DNA of 64,000 nt, from assembly GCF_004341365.1 (NCBI RefSeq), contig NZ_SLXH01000008.1, positions 1 to 64,000 on the forward strand, read 5' to 3'. Below the pieces are notes generated by a model. It was given only the letters and a program-made list of their open reading frames with translations, was not told the origin of the DNA and did not search any database. The first letter of the stretch is position 1. Each line of letters opens with the position of its first letter. The position numbers and the translations under genes were made by a program. This DNA is from Simplicispira metamorpha. GTDB taxonomy: Bacteria; Pseudomonadota; Gammaproteobacteria; Burkholderiales; Burkholderiaceae_C. Positions 16,547 through 24,932 of the stretch are shown piece by piece.

Positions 16547-17311
16547 ATGCTTGCAACCCAGGACCTGACCATCCGCTTTGGCGGCCACGTGGCGGTGAAT
16601 GCCGTGAGCTGCGCTTTTGCGCCGGGCACGCTCACCGCCATCGTTGGCCCCAACGGCGCGGGCAAGACCACGTACTTCAACCTGATCTCGGGCCAGCTCA
16701 AGGCCAGCGCTGGCTCGGTGCGGCTGGGCGGGCGCGAGCTGACGGGGCTATCGGCATCGGCGCGCACCCGGGCAGGGCTGGGGCGGGCGTTTCAGCTCAC
16801 CAACCTGTTCCCCAACCTGAGCGTGCTGGAGAACGTGCGCCTGGCCGTGCAGGCCACGCAAGCGGGCAAACACCACCGTGGCCTGAACCTGTGGAGCATC
16901 TGGAGCGACCACCGCCAGCTCACCGAGCGGGCAGAAGAAATCCTGCACGCCGTGGCCATGCAAGAGCGGCGCGACACCCCCGTGGCCAGCTTGCCCCATG
17001 GCGACCAGCGCAAGCTGGAAGTGGCCCTCTTGATGGCGCTGGAGCCGCAGGTCTATATGTTTGATGAACCCACCGCCGGCATGAGCCACGACGAGGCGCC
17101 CGTGATCCTGAACCTGATCCGCGCGCTGAAACAAGACAAAAGCAAAACCATCTTGCTGGTCGAGCACAAGATGGACGTGGTGCGCGAGCTGGCCGACCGC
17201 ATCATCGTGCTGACCAACGGCACGCTGGTGGCCGATGGCGCGCCCGCTGAGGTGATTGCCTCGCCCGTGGTGCAAGAGGCTTATCTGGGCGTGGCCAAGG
17301 AGGCCGCATGA
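16547..17311 (+). CDS. ABC transporter ATP-binding protein, LivG-type
   Basis: A 254-residue cytoplasmic ATPase starting 15 bases after the binding-protein gene. Walker A is GPNGAGKTT (residues 34-42), the Q-loop region is FQLTNLFPNLSVLENVRL, Walker B is VYMFDEPTAG, and the H-loop is in LLVEHKMDVV. The signature is LPHGDQRKLEVA rather than LSGGQ, within the range seen in LivG proteins. It pairs with the LivF-type ATPase whose gene overlaps its stop by four bases (ATGA), so the two are translationally coupled. Confidence 0.93.
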   Translation: MLATQDLTIRFGGHVAVNAVSCAFAPGTLTAIVGPNGAGKTTYFNLISGQLKASAGSVRLGGRELTGLSASARTRAGLGRAFQLTNLFPNLSVLENVRLAVQATQAGKHHRGLNLWSIWSDHRQLTERAEEILHAVAMQERRDTPVASLPHGDQRKLEVALLMALEPQVYMFDEPTAGMSHDEAPVILNLIRALKQDKSKTILLVEHKMDVVRELADRIIVLTNGTLVADGAPAEVIASPVVQEAYLGVAKEAA

Positions 17312-18102
17312 GCATCGCTGTCATGACCGCCACTGGTGCGCCGCAGCGGGCTGTGGGGCCAGCGCAGCCCGTGGCCAGTGCGCAACCCTTGCTGCAATTG
17401 CAGGGCGTACACACGCACATTGGCGCATACCACATCCTGCACGGCGTGGATTTGGCCGTGCCCCAGGGCGAGCTGACCATGCTGCTGGGCCGCAACGGCG
17501 CGGGCAAGACCACCACGCTGCGCACCATCATGGGCCTGTGGCAGGCATCGCAGGGCCGCATCACCTTTGCCGGGCGCGACATCACGCGGCTGCACACGCC
17601 GCACATCGCCCACCTGAACATTGCCTACGTGCCCGAGAACATGGGCATCTTTGCCGACCTGACGGTGAAAGAAAACATGCTGCTGGCCGCCCGCCAGGCG
17701 CGCAATGTGGCGCAGATGGATACGGCGCGGCTGGAATGGATTTTCAAGCTGTTCCCGGCGGTAGAGAAGTTCTGGAACCACCCGGCGGGCAAGCTCAGTG
17801 GCGGGCAAAAGCAGATGCTGGCCGTGAGCCGCGCCATCGTCGAGCCGCGCGACCTGCTCATCATCGACGAGCCCAGCAAGGGCCTGGCGCCGGTGATGGT
17901 CAACAACATGATCGACGCCTTTGGCCAGCTCAAGAAAAGCGGCGTCACGCTGCTGCTGGTGGAGCAGAACATCCACTTTGCCAAGCAGCTGGGCGACAGC
18001 GTGGCCGTGATGGACAACGGCCGCGTGGTACACGCCGGCAGCATGGCCGCGCTGGCGCAGGACGAGGCCTTGCAGCGCCAGCTACTGGGGTTGGCACTGT
18101 GA
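17308..18102 (+). CDS. ABC transporter ATP-binding protein, LivF-type
   Basis: A 264-residue ATPase whose ATG overlaps the preceding TGA. Walker A is GRNGAGKTT, the signature LSGGQKQML is canonical, Walker B is LLIIDEPSKGLAP and the switch His is in LLLVEQNIHFA. The first 30 residues before the ABC domain (MTATGAPQRAVGPAQPVAS) are a low-complexity extension absent from typical LivF proteins of about 235 residues. It forms the heterodimeric motor with the LivG-type protein. A dispersed repeat copy separates it from the permease genes. Confidence 0.93.
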   Translation: MSIAVMTATGAPQRAVGPAQPVASAQPLLQLQGVHTHIGAYHILHGVDLAVPQGELTMLLGRNGAGKTTTLRTIMGLWQASQGRITFAGRDITRLHTPHIAHLNIAYVPENMGIFADLTVKENMLLAARQARNVAQMDTARLEWIFKLFPAVEKFWNHPAGKLSGGQKQMLAVSRAIVEPRDLLIIDEPSKGLAPVMVNNMIDAFGQLKKSGVTLLLVEQNIHFAKQLGDSVAVMDNGRVVHAGSMAALAQDEALQRQLLGLAL

Positions 18103-18110
18103 CGCACCAT

Positions 18111-18170
18111 TTCAAGCCAAATCAGGCTCCAGCCCTTATGCAGTGCGCGCTGGCAGCTATCAAAAACAAA
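18111..18170 (+). repeat. Dispersed repeat copy inside the transporter operon
   Basis: It reads caaatcaggctccagccctt, then atgcagtgcgcgctggcagc and tatcaaaaa. It is a well-conserved copy filling the gap between the LivF- and LivH-type genes, where it may affect mRNA structure or processing. Confidence 0.75.
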
Positions 18171-18211
18171 GCACACTGGCCCACCCACCCCACCGTGAGA
18201 GGAAGCACCGC

Positions 18212-19195
18212 ATGAGCACCCGCGATCTGGACTGGAAGCCGCTGGCGCTGGTGCCGCTGCTATCGCTCATCGTGCTGCCCTTCATCGGCTCGCCCAGCAC
18301 CTGGCTGACGCTGACGGTGGCGGGGCTGGCCATGGGCATGATCATTTTCATCATCGCCTCGGGGCTGACGCTGGTGTTCGGGCTGATGGACGTGCTCAAC
18401 TTTGGCCACGGCGTGTTCATTGCGCTGGGCGCGTTTGTGGCCACCAGCGTGCTGGGCGCCATGGGCGACTGGACACAGAGCGCGCAGCTGTGGCGCAACC
18501 TGGTGGCGGTGCTGCCCGCCATGCTGGTGGCCATGGCGGTGGCGGGCGCCGTGGGCCTGGCGTTCGAGCGCTTTATCGTGCGGCCTGTGTACGGCCAGCA
18601 CTTGAAGCAAATCCTCATCACCATGGGCGGCATGATCATTGGCGAGGAGCTGATCAAGGTGATCTGGGGGCCGCAGCAAATCCCGCTGCCACTGCCCGAG
18701 GGCATGCGCGGCGCCGTACTGGTGGGCGACGCTGCCATCGAGAAATACCGCCTGGTGGCAGTGGCAGTGGGCCTGCTGGTGTTTGGCGTGCTGGCCTATG
18801 TGCTCTCGCGCACCAAGGTGGGCCTGCTGATCCGCGCCGGCGTGCAAGACCGCGAGATGGTCGAAAGCCTGGGCTACCGCATCCGGCGGCTGTTTGTGGG
18901 CGTGTTTGTGGTGGGCAGTGCGCTGGCGGGCCTGGGCGGCGTGATGTGGGGGCTGTACCAGCAAAACGTGGTGCCGCAAATGGGCGCGCAGGTCAACGTG
19001 CTGATCTTTATCGTCATCATCATCGGCGGGCTGGGCAGCACGGGCGGGGCGCTGATTGGTGCGCTCTTGGTGGGGCTGATGGCCAACTACACCGGCTTTT
19101 TGCTGCCCAAAGTGGCGCTGTTTTCCAACATTGCGCTGATGGTGGCCATCTTGCTGTGGCGCCCGCAGGGCATCTATCCGGTGGCCAACCGCTGA
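18212..19195 (+). CDS. Branched-chain amino acid-type ABC permease, LivH-type
   Basis: A 327-residue inner-membrane permease. ATG 18212 is preceded by GAGAGGA (18197-18203) at eight bases; an earlier in-frame start would run into the dispersed repeat. Multiple hydrophobic segments are evident (LALVPLLSLIVLPFIG, MIIFIIASGLTLVFGLMDVL). The NFGHGVFIALGAF motif and the C-terminal GLGSTGGALIGALLVGLMANY are characteristic of LivH/BPD_transp_2 proteins. It forms the translocation pore with the LivM-type protein. Slightly longer than typical LivH (about 290-310). Confidence 0.93.
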   Translation: MSTRDLDWKPLALVPLLSLIVLPFIGSPSTWLTLTVAGLAMGMIIFIIASGLTLVFGLMDVLNFGHGVFIALGAFVATSVLGAMGDWTQSAQLWRNLVAVLPAMLVAMAVAGAVGLAFERFIVRPVYGQHLKQILITMGGMIIGEELIKVIWGPQQIPLPLPEGMRGAVLVGDAAIEKYRLVAVAVGLLVFGVLAYVLSRTKVGLLIRAGVQDREMVESLGYRIRRLFVGVFVVGSALAGLGGVMWGLYQQNVVPQMGAQVNVLIFIVIIIGGLGSTGGALIGALLVGLMANYTGFLLPKVALFSNIALMVAILLWRPQGIYPVANR

Positions 19196-19208
19196 ACAGG
19201 AGCCTGAC

Positions 19209-20282
19209 ATGCTGAACCGACTCCTCTCGGGCGACTACCCGCGCAGCAAGCTGCTGGCGGCGGTGTTGCTGGCGATTTTTTTCGCTCTGGCGCTGGCGCC
19301 GTTTCTGTTTCCGGGCGTCAAGGCGCTGTCGGTGGCGGCCAAGGTGCTGATTTTTGTGGTGCTGGTGGCCAGCTTCGATTTGCTGCTGGGCTATACCGGC
19401 ATCGTCAGCTTTGCGCACACCATGTTTTTTGGCATTGGCGCCTATGGCATTGCCGTGGCCACCACGCGCCTGGGGCCAACCTGGACGGCGCTGGGCGTGG
19501 GCCTGGGTGGGGCGCTGCTCTTGTCGCTGCTGCTGTCGCTGGCGGTGGGGCTGTTCTCGCTGCGGGTGCGGGCCATCTTTTTTGCCATGATCACGCTGGC
19601 CGTGGCCTCGGCGTTCCAGACGCTGGCCTCGCAGCTGTCGGACATCACCGGCGGCGAGGACGGCCTGACCTTCAAGGTGCCCGCCGTCTTGTCGCCCAGC
19701 TTTGAGCCGTTTGACGAGCCGTTTCTGGGCGTGGCCATCGATGGGCGGCTGATCTGCTACTACCTGCTGTTTGTGCTGGCCGTGGCGCTGGTGCTGGCGC
19801 TGCTGCGCATCGTCAACTCGCCCTTTGGCCGGGTGCTGCAAGCCATCCGCGAGAACGAGTTCCGCGCCGAGGCCATCGGCTACCGCGTGGTGGTGTACCG
19901 CACCACATCCAGCGTGCTGTCGGCGCTGTTTGCCACCATGGCCGGGGCCATGCTGGCGCTGTGGCTGCGCTACAACGGGCCGGACACCTCGCTCAGCTTT
20001 GAAATCATGATGGACTGCCTGCTCATCGTGGTCATTGGCGGCATGGGCACCATATACGGATCGGTCATTGGTGCGGTGCTGTTTCTGGTAGCGCAAAGCT
20101 ATTTGCAGGATTTGCTGCGGCTGGGCAGCGAGGCGGCGGCCAGCCTGCCGTGGCTGTCGGCGCTGCTCTCGCCCGACCGCTGGCTGCTGTGGCTGGGCGT
20201 ACTGTTTGTTCTCTCGGTGTACTACTTTCCCACCGGCGTGGTGGGGCGCTTGCGCATGGGGGCGCTGCGCCGGGCGGGTTGA
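19209..20282 (+). CDS. Branched-chain amino acid-type ABC permease, LivM-type
   Basis: A 357-residue permease 13 bases after the LivH-type gene, with an AGGAG ribosome site just before ATG 19209. About eight to ten hydrophobic helices are visible. Family motifs include DLLLGYTGIVSFAHTMFFGI, LRVRAIFFAMITLAVASAFQ, ITGGEDGL and VIGGMGTIYGSVIGAVLFLV. It is the second membrane half of the transporter. An alpha/beta hydrolase gene follows at a distance of 114 bases on the same strand. Confidence 0.93.
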   Translation: MLNRLLSGDYPRSKLLAAVLLAIFFALALAPFLFPGVKALSVAAKVLIFVVLVASFDLLLGYTGIVSFAHTMFFGIGAYGIAVATTRLGPTWTALGVGLGGALLLSLLLSLAVGLFSLRVRAIFFAMITLAVASAFQTLASQLSDITGGEDGLTFKVPAVLSPSFEPFDEPFLGVAIDGRLICYYLLFVLAVALVLALLRIVNSPFGRVLQAIRENEFRAEAIGYRVVVYRTTSSVLSALFATMAGAMLALWLRYNGPDTSLSFEIMMDCLLIVVIGGMGTIYGSVIGAVLFLVAQSYLQDLLRLGSEAAASLPWLSALLSPDRWLLWLGVLFVLSVYYFPTGVVGRLRMGALRRAG

Positions 20283-20396
20283 CAGTTTTTGGCTGGCGCT
20301 GTGGCCCGGGGCGCCGGGCGTGGCACTGGCCCCGTATTGCTGCCGTGCCTCTGCCGCATTTTTGCTACCGCTTTTTCACCTTCAAGGGGCTTTGCC

Positions 20397-21308
20397 ATGT
20401 CTCCTGCATCGCGCTATATCACCTGCGCTGGCTACGAAATCCATGTCACCGAATGGGGCGCGCCCGACGCTCCGGCGGTGATTGCCTGGCACGGCCTGGC
20501 GCGCACTGGGCGCGATATGGACGAGCTGGCCGCGCACCTGGCCGCGCAGGGCTGGCGCGTGGTGTGCCCCGACACCCTGGGCCGGGGCCTGAGCCAGTGG
20601 GGCCGCGATCCGCTGCACGAATACTGCCTGCGCTTTTACGCCCGCCTGGCCGCTGACTTGTTCGATCAGCTGGGCATTGCGAGCGCGCACTGGGTGGGCA
20701 CCTCCATGGGCGGCGCCATTGGCACCGTGTGCGCCTCGGGCCTGTTTGCGCCGCAGCTCAAGGGCCGCATCCAGAGCCTGGTGCTCAACGACAACGCGCC
20801 CGAGCTGTCGGCACTGGCGCTGGAGCGCATCAAGGCCTATGCGGGCCAGCCCCCGGCCTTTGATACCGTGACCGAGCTGGAAGCATTTTTTCGCCAGGTG
20901 TACCGGCCCTACGGCTGGCTCAGCGATGCGCAGTGGCGCCGCCTGACCGAAACCTCCACCCGGCGCTTGGGCGATGGCCGCGTCACGCCGCACTACGACC
21001 CGGCCATGGTGCAGCAGTTCACGCACCACGCAGACGATTACCTGATTTGGGAGCACTACGACGCCCTCGACATCCCCGTGCTGTGCCTGCGCGGTGCCGA
21101 GTCCGATCTGGTGCTGCCCGATACCGTGGCCGCCATGCACCAGCGCGGCCCCGGCGCGCGCGGCCTGCTGCAAGTGATCGAGGTGCCCGGCTGCGGCCAC
21201 GCCCCCGCGCTGAACGTGCCCGAGCAGCTGGCCTGGGTGGCGGGGTTTTTGCAGCGCAGCGCAGCGCCGGGTGAGGGTGGGGGATGCGGCTCTTTGCTAC
21301 TAAAATAA
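20397..21308 (+). CDS. Alpha/beta hydrolase
   Basis: A 303-residue protein. ATG 20397 has AAGGGG (20384-20389) at seven bases. The oxyanion motif WHGLARTG is near residue 32. The nucleophile elbow is GTSMGGAIG (Ser about 103), the acid is probably in RGAESDLVLPD, and the catalytic His is in VPGCGHAPALN, so the triad looks complete. No signal peptide, so cytoplasmic. Its position directly after the LivHM-type permeases suggests that it hydrolyses the imported compound, for example an ester, lactone or amide, but the substrate cannot be read from the sequence. The last residues (GEGGGCGSLLLK) run into repeat-like sequence and are probably not conserved. Confidence 0.9.
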   Translation: MSPASRYITCAGYEIHVTEWGAPDAPAVIAWHGLARTGRDMDELAAHLAAQGWRVVCPDTLGRGLSQWGRDPLHEYCLRFYARLAADLFDQLGIASAHWVGTSMGGAIGTVCASGLFAPQLKGRIQSLVLNDNAPELSALALERIKAYAGQPPAFDTVTELEAFFRQVYRPYGWLSDAQWRRLTETSTRRLGDGRVTPHYDPAMVQQFTHHADDYLIWEHYDALDIPVLCLRGAESDLVLPDTVAAMHQRGPGARGLLQVIEVPGCGHAPALNVPEQLAWVAGFLQRSAAPGEGGGCGSLLLK

Positions 21309-21407
21309 GAGCTTTTAACGCTGGTGTTGATTGGTTGAGAGGGCAAAAAGGTTGTGCCAGCCAGGCGCTGACCATGCCCGGTGCCAACGGCATGGGCTCT
21401 GCACACC

Positions 21408-21998
21408 ATGATGGTTTCTACACACCTGGTCACCGGCTTTTTTGCGGGTGCCGGGCTGGTCAGTTTTTTGCATTTGCACGATATGGCGGCCGTGGGGTTG
21501 CTCATCGGCGCCACCGGGGGCGCGTTGTTGCCCGACATTGACCACCCCAAAAGCTGGCTGGGGCGGCGCATTCCGTTCATTTCCATGCCGATTGCGGCCG
21601 TGTTTGGCCACCGGGGCATCACGCACAGCCTGCTGGCGGTGGTGGGCCTGGCGCTGGCGCTGCGCTACGGCCTCGCGCAATGGCAATTGGTGGGCACTGG
21701 GTGGGCTTTGGTGGCGGTGGGCGTGGCGGCGGGCTACCTCAGCCACATCGCGGGCGACTTTGTCACCCACGGCGGTGTGCCCTTGCTGTGGCCGGTGAAG
21801 CGGCGTTTTTCATCCCCGCTGACGTTTTTGACGGGTGGCGCCTTCGAGCGCTTGCTGGGCTTTGCCCTGGCGCTGGGCGCCGGGTGGGTCTTGCTGGAGC
21901 ATTTCGCCCCCGAGGTGCTGGATTACGTCCTGAAACACACGCTGACCGTGCTGCGCAGCTTGGCCACCTTCGCCGTGCGCGCCATCGGCGCCGTGTGA
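21408..21998 (+). CDS. Membrane-bound metal-dependent hydrolase, YdjM/DUF457-like
   Basis: About 196 residues. ATG 21408 (followed by a second ATG) is preferred over GTG 21381 because the family begins with a short leader before HLVTGFFAGAG. Metal-binding-type motifs are visible: STHLVTG, LLPDIDHPKSWLG, FGHRGITHSLL and YLSHIAGDFVTHGGVPLLWP, each in the conserved H/D arrangement of this family. There are several transmembrane segments. E. coli YdjM is a LexA-regulated inner-membrane protein of unknown substrate. No LexA box was seen here. It may be the last gene of the transporter unit or independent; the 99-base gap to the hydrolase is not informative. Confidence 0.82.
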   Translation: MMVSTHLVTGFFAGAGLVSFLHLHDMAAVGLLIGATGGALLPDIDHPKSWLGRRIPFISMPIAAVFGHRGITHSLLAVVGLALALRYGLAQWQLVGTGWALVAVGVAAGYLSHIAGDFVTHGGVPLLWPVKRRFSSPLTFLTGGAFERLLGFALALGAGWVLLEHFAPEVLDYVLKHTLTVLRSLATFAVRAIGAV

Positions 21999-22114
21999 TC
22001 CTGGCGTGGCGCCAACGCGCCCAGCCACCAGCGTACAGCGCAAGGCGCGGGCCGCACACCTTGCCAGGGCCAGAGGCCGCGCTGCCGCCTGCCAGCGCGT
22101 GCCCTCAGCCTCTC

Positions 22115-22282
22115 TCAATCGGGCATAGAGCAGTGTCCGCCCGCCGCCGCCTGGCCTGAGCCTGCGGCGATCAGCGGGGGCTCGTTGCGCAAGTCCACGG
22201 GCTCAGAGTGCTGGAAGTCCCAGGCCAGAAAGCCCAGCAGCAGCAACCAGAACGCGCTGCGCAAAATCAGGGTGGTGTTCAT
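22115..22282 (-). CDS. Small single-span membrane protein (55 residues) downstream of yeeE
   Basis: The minus-strand ATG at 22282 has a strong AGGAG ribosome site nine bases upstream and reads MNTTLILRSAFWLLLLGFLA, then WDFQHSEPVDLRNEPPLIAA, then a Gly/Ala stretch ending GGHCSMPD, stop at 22115. Residues 5-21 form one hydrophobic helix with a basic residue before it. The remaining part is hydrophilic, probably periplasmic, with one cysteine near the C terminus. It starts only 21 bases after the YeeE/YedE stop on the same strand, so it is very likely in the rhodanese-yeeE transcript. I do not recognise the family. The single Cys near the end could interact with the thiosulfate or sulfur chemistry of its neighbours. 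Confidence 0.65.
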   Translation of the reverse strand: MNTTLILRSAFWLLLLGFLAWDFQHSEPVDLRNEPPLIAAGSGQAAAGGHCSMPD

Positions 22283-22303
22283 TGGCAAAGTCTCCTGCGC
22301 AGT

Positions 22304-23377
22304 TCAGAAATGGAAATGGCGGCGCACGCGCAGCCCAATCAGCGTGCCGCCAAAGGCCAGGGGCACCCAGATCCAGCCGTGGATGCTGCCGGTGGCAATG
22401 CCGCTGAGCATGGCGCCCACGTTGCAGCCAAAGGCCAGGCGCGAGCTGTAGCCCATCAGCAGCCCGGCGGCCATGCCCACCAGCCATTGCTGGCCCGTCA
22501 GGGGCTTGCTGGTTTCGGTTTTCTTGGCGGCCACCCACAGCGCACCGCCCAGGATGCCGATGTTGGTGATGCTGGTCACGTCCAGCAGCACGGTTTGCGT
22601 GATGCGCTGGGCGTTGCCCGGCTGGCTCCAGAACCAGTTGGCGCTGGGGTCAAACGCGCCCACGCCCTGGGCGATTTTTGCGGCCCACAGACCAAAACCA
22701 TAGACCACGCCCCAGGGCTGGCCCGCCAGCAGCAGGTTGGCCGTGGCCAGCAGCGCCAGCGCGATGGCGCCCACCACCCAGCGTTTGTCCCACAGCGGGT
22801 GGGCGTTGCCCGCCCAGCGGCGCACGCCCCAGCCCACCAGCGCCAGCGCCACCAGCGTGGCCGCCAGCGCAGGCATCCAGCCCCAGGTGCTGACCAGGCC
22901 CACGGGCTCGGTTTTGCCCAGCGCCAGCCAGCCGTCCAGATGCACCGAGCCCAAAAAGCTGCCCAGCGCAAACACCGGCAAGATCGCCATGTTCAGCGGA
23001 ATGCCCAGCCCGGCCTTGTACAGCGTGCCCGAGCCGCAGCCGTCGGCAATCTGCATGCTCAGCCCGAAAAAGAAGGCGCCAATCAGCAGGCTGACGCTGG
23101 GTGGCCCGAGGGCCGCCGTGAGTTCCGGGAACAGGCCCAGCAGCGGCATGGCCAGCACGGAGGCCAGCGCCAGCAGCAGCAACTGGCCCATCACGCCGCG
23201 CGCATCGCGCTGCTCGACCAGCATGCGCCAGCCAGTGGTAAAGCCAAAGCGCGCACCGGCCAGGGCCGCGCCCAGGCCAATGCCCACCAGAAACAACAGG
23301 CCCTGGCGAGCCGACACGCTCCAGACCAGAAACACAGCAAAAGCCGCCAGGGCCAATACCAGGGGTAAACGCTTCAT
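22304..23377 (-). CDS. YeeE/YedE family transporter (thiosulfate/sulfur transport)
   Basis: A 357-residue inner-membrane protein with about nine to ten hydrophobic helices. It has two related halves, each with a cysteine motif: MQIADGCGSGTLYKAG in the first and RLAFGCNVGAMLSGIATGS in the second. These cysteine loops are the signature of the YeeE/YedE family; the founding characterised member, TsuA, imports thiosulfate by passing it along conserved cysteines. The gene is preceded by a periplasmic rhodanese gene and followed by a 55-residue membrane protein gene, all on the minus strand, which supports a sulfur-uptake role. The exact substrate (thiosulfate or another sulfane) is inferred. Confidence 0.9.
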   Translation of the reverse strand: MKRLPLVLALAAFAVFLVWSVSARQGLLFLVGIGLGAALAGARFGFTTGWRMLVEQRDARGVMGQLLLLALASVLAMPLLGLFPELTAALGPPSVSLLIGAFFFGLSMQIADGCGSGTLYKAGLGIPLNMAILPVFALGSFLGSVHLDGWLALGKTEPVGLVSTWGWMPALAATLVALALVGWGVRRWAGNAHPLWDKRWVVGAIALALLATANLLLAGQPWGVVYGFGLWAAKIAQGVGAFDPSANWFWSQPGNAQRITQTVLLDVTSITNIGILGGALWVAAKKTETSKPLTGQQWLVGMAAGLLMGYSSRLAFGCNVGAMLSGIATGSIHGWIWVPLAFGGTLIGLRVRRHFHF

Positions 23378-23404
23378 CGCACCGCGTCCTTCATCAAATA
23401 GGGA

Positions 23405-23444
23405 AACTCAAAAAGCCAACGCCCCGGCCAGAGTGGACGGGGCG
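23405..23444 (-). terminator. Hairpin between rhodanese and yeeE (possible attenuator)
   Basis: CGCCCCG and CGGGGCG (23420-23426 and 23438-23444) form a seven-pair stem. Read on the minus strand it is followed by ttggcttttt. It could reduce transcription from the rhodanese gene into yeeE. Confidence 0.4.
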
Positions 23445-23468
23445 GCGCCTGGAAGAAAGTGAAGCGGC

Positions 23469-24392
23469 TTATTTGAACAGCGATTTGAGCTGCTGCATGC
23501 GGCCTGGCACGTTGTCCATGGGCAGGTGGCTGGCGTCTTGCGTCCAGTCCACCATGGAGCCCGCGTAGAGCTTCACGTTCTTCTGGCCCAGCACTTCGGA
23601 TTGGGCAAACCAGTTGGTCGCGGCCCAGTGGCCGGTGTTGCAAAAGGCCACGGTTTCCGTTTCGGGTTGCTTGCCCAGCGGGGTGCTGGCGGCGGCCTTT
23701 TGCGCTTCGGGCACCGACATCATGGCCGTGCTGCCGGGGGCAAACCAGCGCGAATGCTCGACGTTGACCGCGCCCTTGAGCGTGCCCGCCTGCTTGGCGG
23801 CGGCGTGTTTGGTCTCGCCCTGGAAGAAGGCTGCGGGCCGGGCATCGACCAGCAGCGCGTTGCCGGACTTGACCTTCTCGGCCACCTCATCGCGGGTGGC
23901 GATGTAGCGCTTGTCCAGTGTGGGTGTGAACTTGGAAGCGGTGATTTGCGGCACCACGTTGTCTTGCGGCAGCTTGGCGCTGGCCCAGGCCTGCATGCCG
24001 CCGTTGAGCACCGACAGCTGCTGCACGCCCAGCACCTTCAGCGTCCAGTACACGCGGGCGGCGCTGCCAAAGTCGGTGGTGTCGGCGCCGCTGGAGACGA
24101 CGACGGCGTGGCTGTCCGGATTCAATCCCAGGCTTTGCACCAGTTGCGTGAGCTGGGGCAGGGCGGGCAGGTCGCCGGGGTTGCTGGCCGGGCCGCGCCA
24201 TTGGCCGTAGGGCGCCGAGACGGCCCCGGGGATGTGGCTCTCGGCATACGCCTTGGGCTCGCGGATATCGATGATGCGCACTTGCGGCGCCTTGGCCTGC
24301 GCTTGCAGATCGGCCGGGCTGAGCAGGGGCTGGGCGGCAAACGCGCTGCTGGCCGCCGTGATGGCAAAGGCGAACTGGAGGATTTTTTTCAT
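23469..24392 (-). CDS. Periplasmic tandem-domain rhodanese (sulfurtransferase)
   Basis: A 307-residue protein. The start at 24392 gives a classical signal peptide MKKILQFAFAITAASSAFAA with AGGA upstream; an earlier in-frame ATG would bury it. Two rhodanese domains are visible. The first (residues about 20-150, IIDIREPKAYAESHIPGAVS) has VVVSSGADTTDFGS where a catalytic Cys would be expected, so it is inactive. The second (about 165-300, LLVDARPAAFFQGE) has AFCNTGHWAATNWF with the active Cys. The loop CNTGHW resembles thiosulfate sulfurtransferases with a CxTGxx loop. The protein is exported, so it probably acts on thiosulfate or sulfane sulfur in the periplasm before uptake by the YeeE protein. 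Confidence 0.9.
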   Translation of the reverse strand: MKKILQFAFAITAASSAFAAQPLLSPADLQAQAKAPQVRIIDIREPKAYAESHIPGAVSAPYGQWRGPASNPGDLPALPQLTQLVQSLGLNPDSHAVVVSSGADTTDFGSAARVYWTLKVLGVQQLSVLNGGMQAWASAKLPQDNVVPQITASKFTPTLDKRYIATRDEVAEKVKSGNALLVDARPAAFFQGETKHAAAKQAGTLKGAVNVEHSRWFAPGSTAMMSVPEAQKAAASTPLGKQPETETVAFCNTGHWAATNWFAQSEVLGQKNVKLYAGSMVDWTQDASHLPMDNVPGRMQQLKSLFK

Positions 24393-24674
24393 GGGGGTTC
24401 CTGGGTAAAGCGCCACCGGGCAGCGCAACAATGGGTGCGATTGTGGCCGGGTAAGTCCCCATTCCCAACCATCTTTATTTTGGTTGCTTGTTCGTTTTGG
24501 TAATAAACAAGGCGGGTCTTGTGTCTTGGGTGCATTTGGGCGTGCTGCACGGCGCTGTTGCGCTGGTGGCGCCCGGGGGCTTTGCCGCAGGGCGCAGGCC
24601 GTGTCGCTCCGCCTTGGCTACAGTGCCGCGCCGGGCCATTGCTTGTCCACCGTCCATATTCTTGGGAGTTTTCC

Positions 24675-24932
24675 ATGCGCATGCGCAAAAAAGCCGACCT
24701 GCCGCACAAGGCCTGCGCCACCTGTGGCCTGCCGTTTGCCTGGCGCAAAAAATGGGAAAAAGTCTGGGACGAGGTGCGCTACTGCTCTGACCGCTGCCGC
24801 AGCGCGCGCGGTGGTGCCAGCGCTGGCGCCAGCACCAGTCCAACCGCCAGCCACAGCGTTGACACCAGCGCCAGCCATGGCGCGGCCCGCAGCGCCCGGC
24901 CTGCATCCACCACCAAAAAATCGTCGCGATGA
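24675..24932 (+). CDS. DUF2256 zinc-ribbon-like protein
   Basis: An 85-residue protein. ATG 24675 follows GGGAG (24664-24668) by six bases. Residues about 8-45 contain the DUF2256 pattern: [20 protein letters not shown] then VRYCSDRCR, that is CxxC followed by CxxxC, a probable zinc site. The remaining 40 residues are a low-complexity Ser/Ala/Thr tail. DUF2256 genes are known to sit beside photolyase or cryptochrome genes and are sometimes fused to them. Here the stop overlaps the ATG of the cryptochrome gene (ATGA), so the two are coupled. Function is unknown; a role in DNA or cofactor handling for the photoreceptor is guesswork. Confidence 0.85.
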   Translation: MRMRKKADLPHKACATCGLPFAWRKKWEKVWDEVRYCSDRCRSARGGASAGASTSPTASHSVDTSASHGAARSARPASTTKKSSR

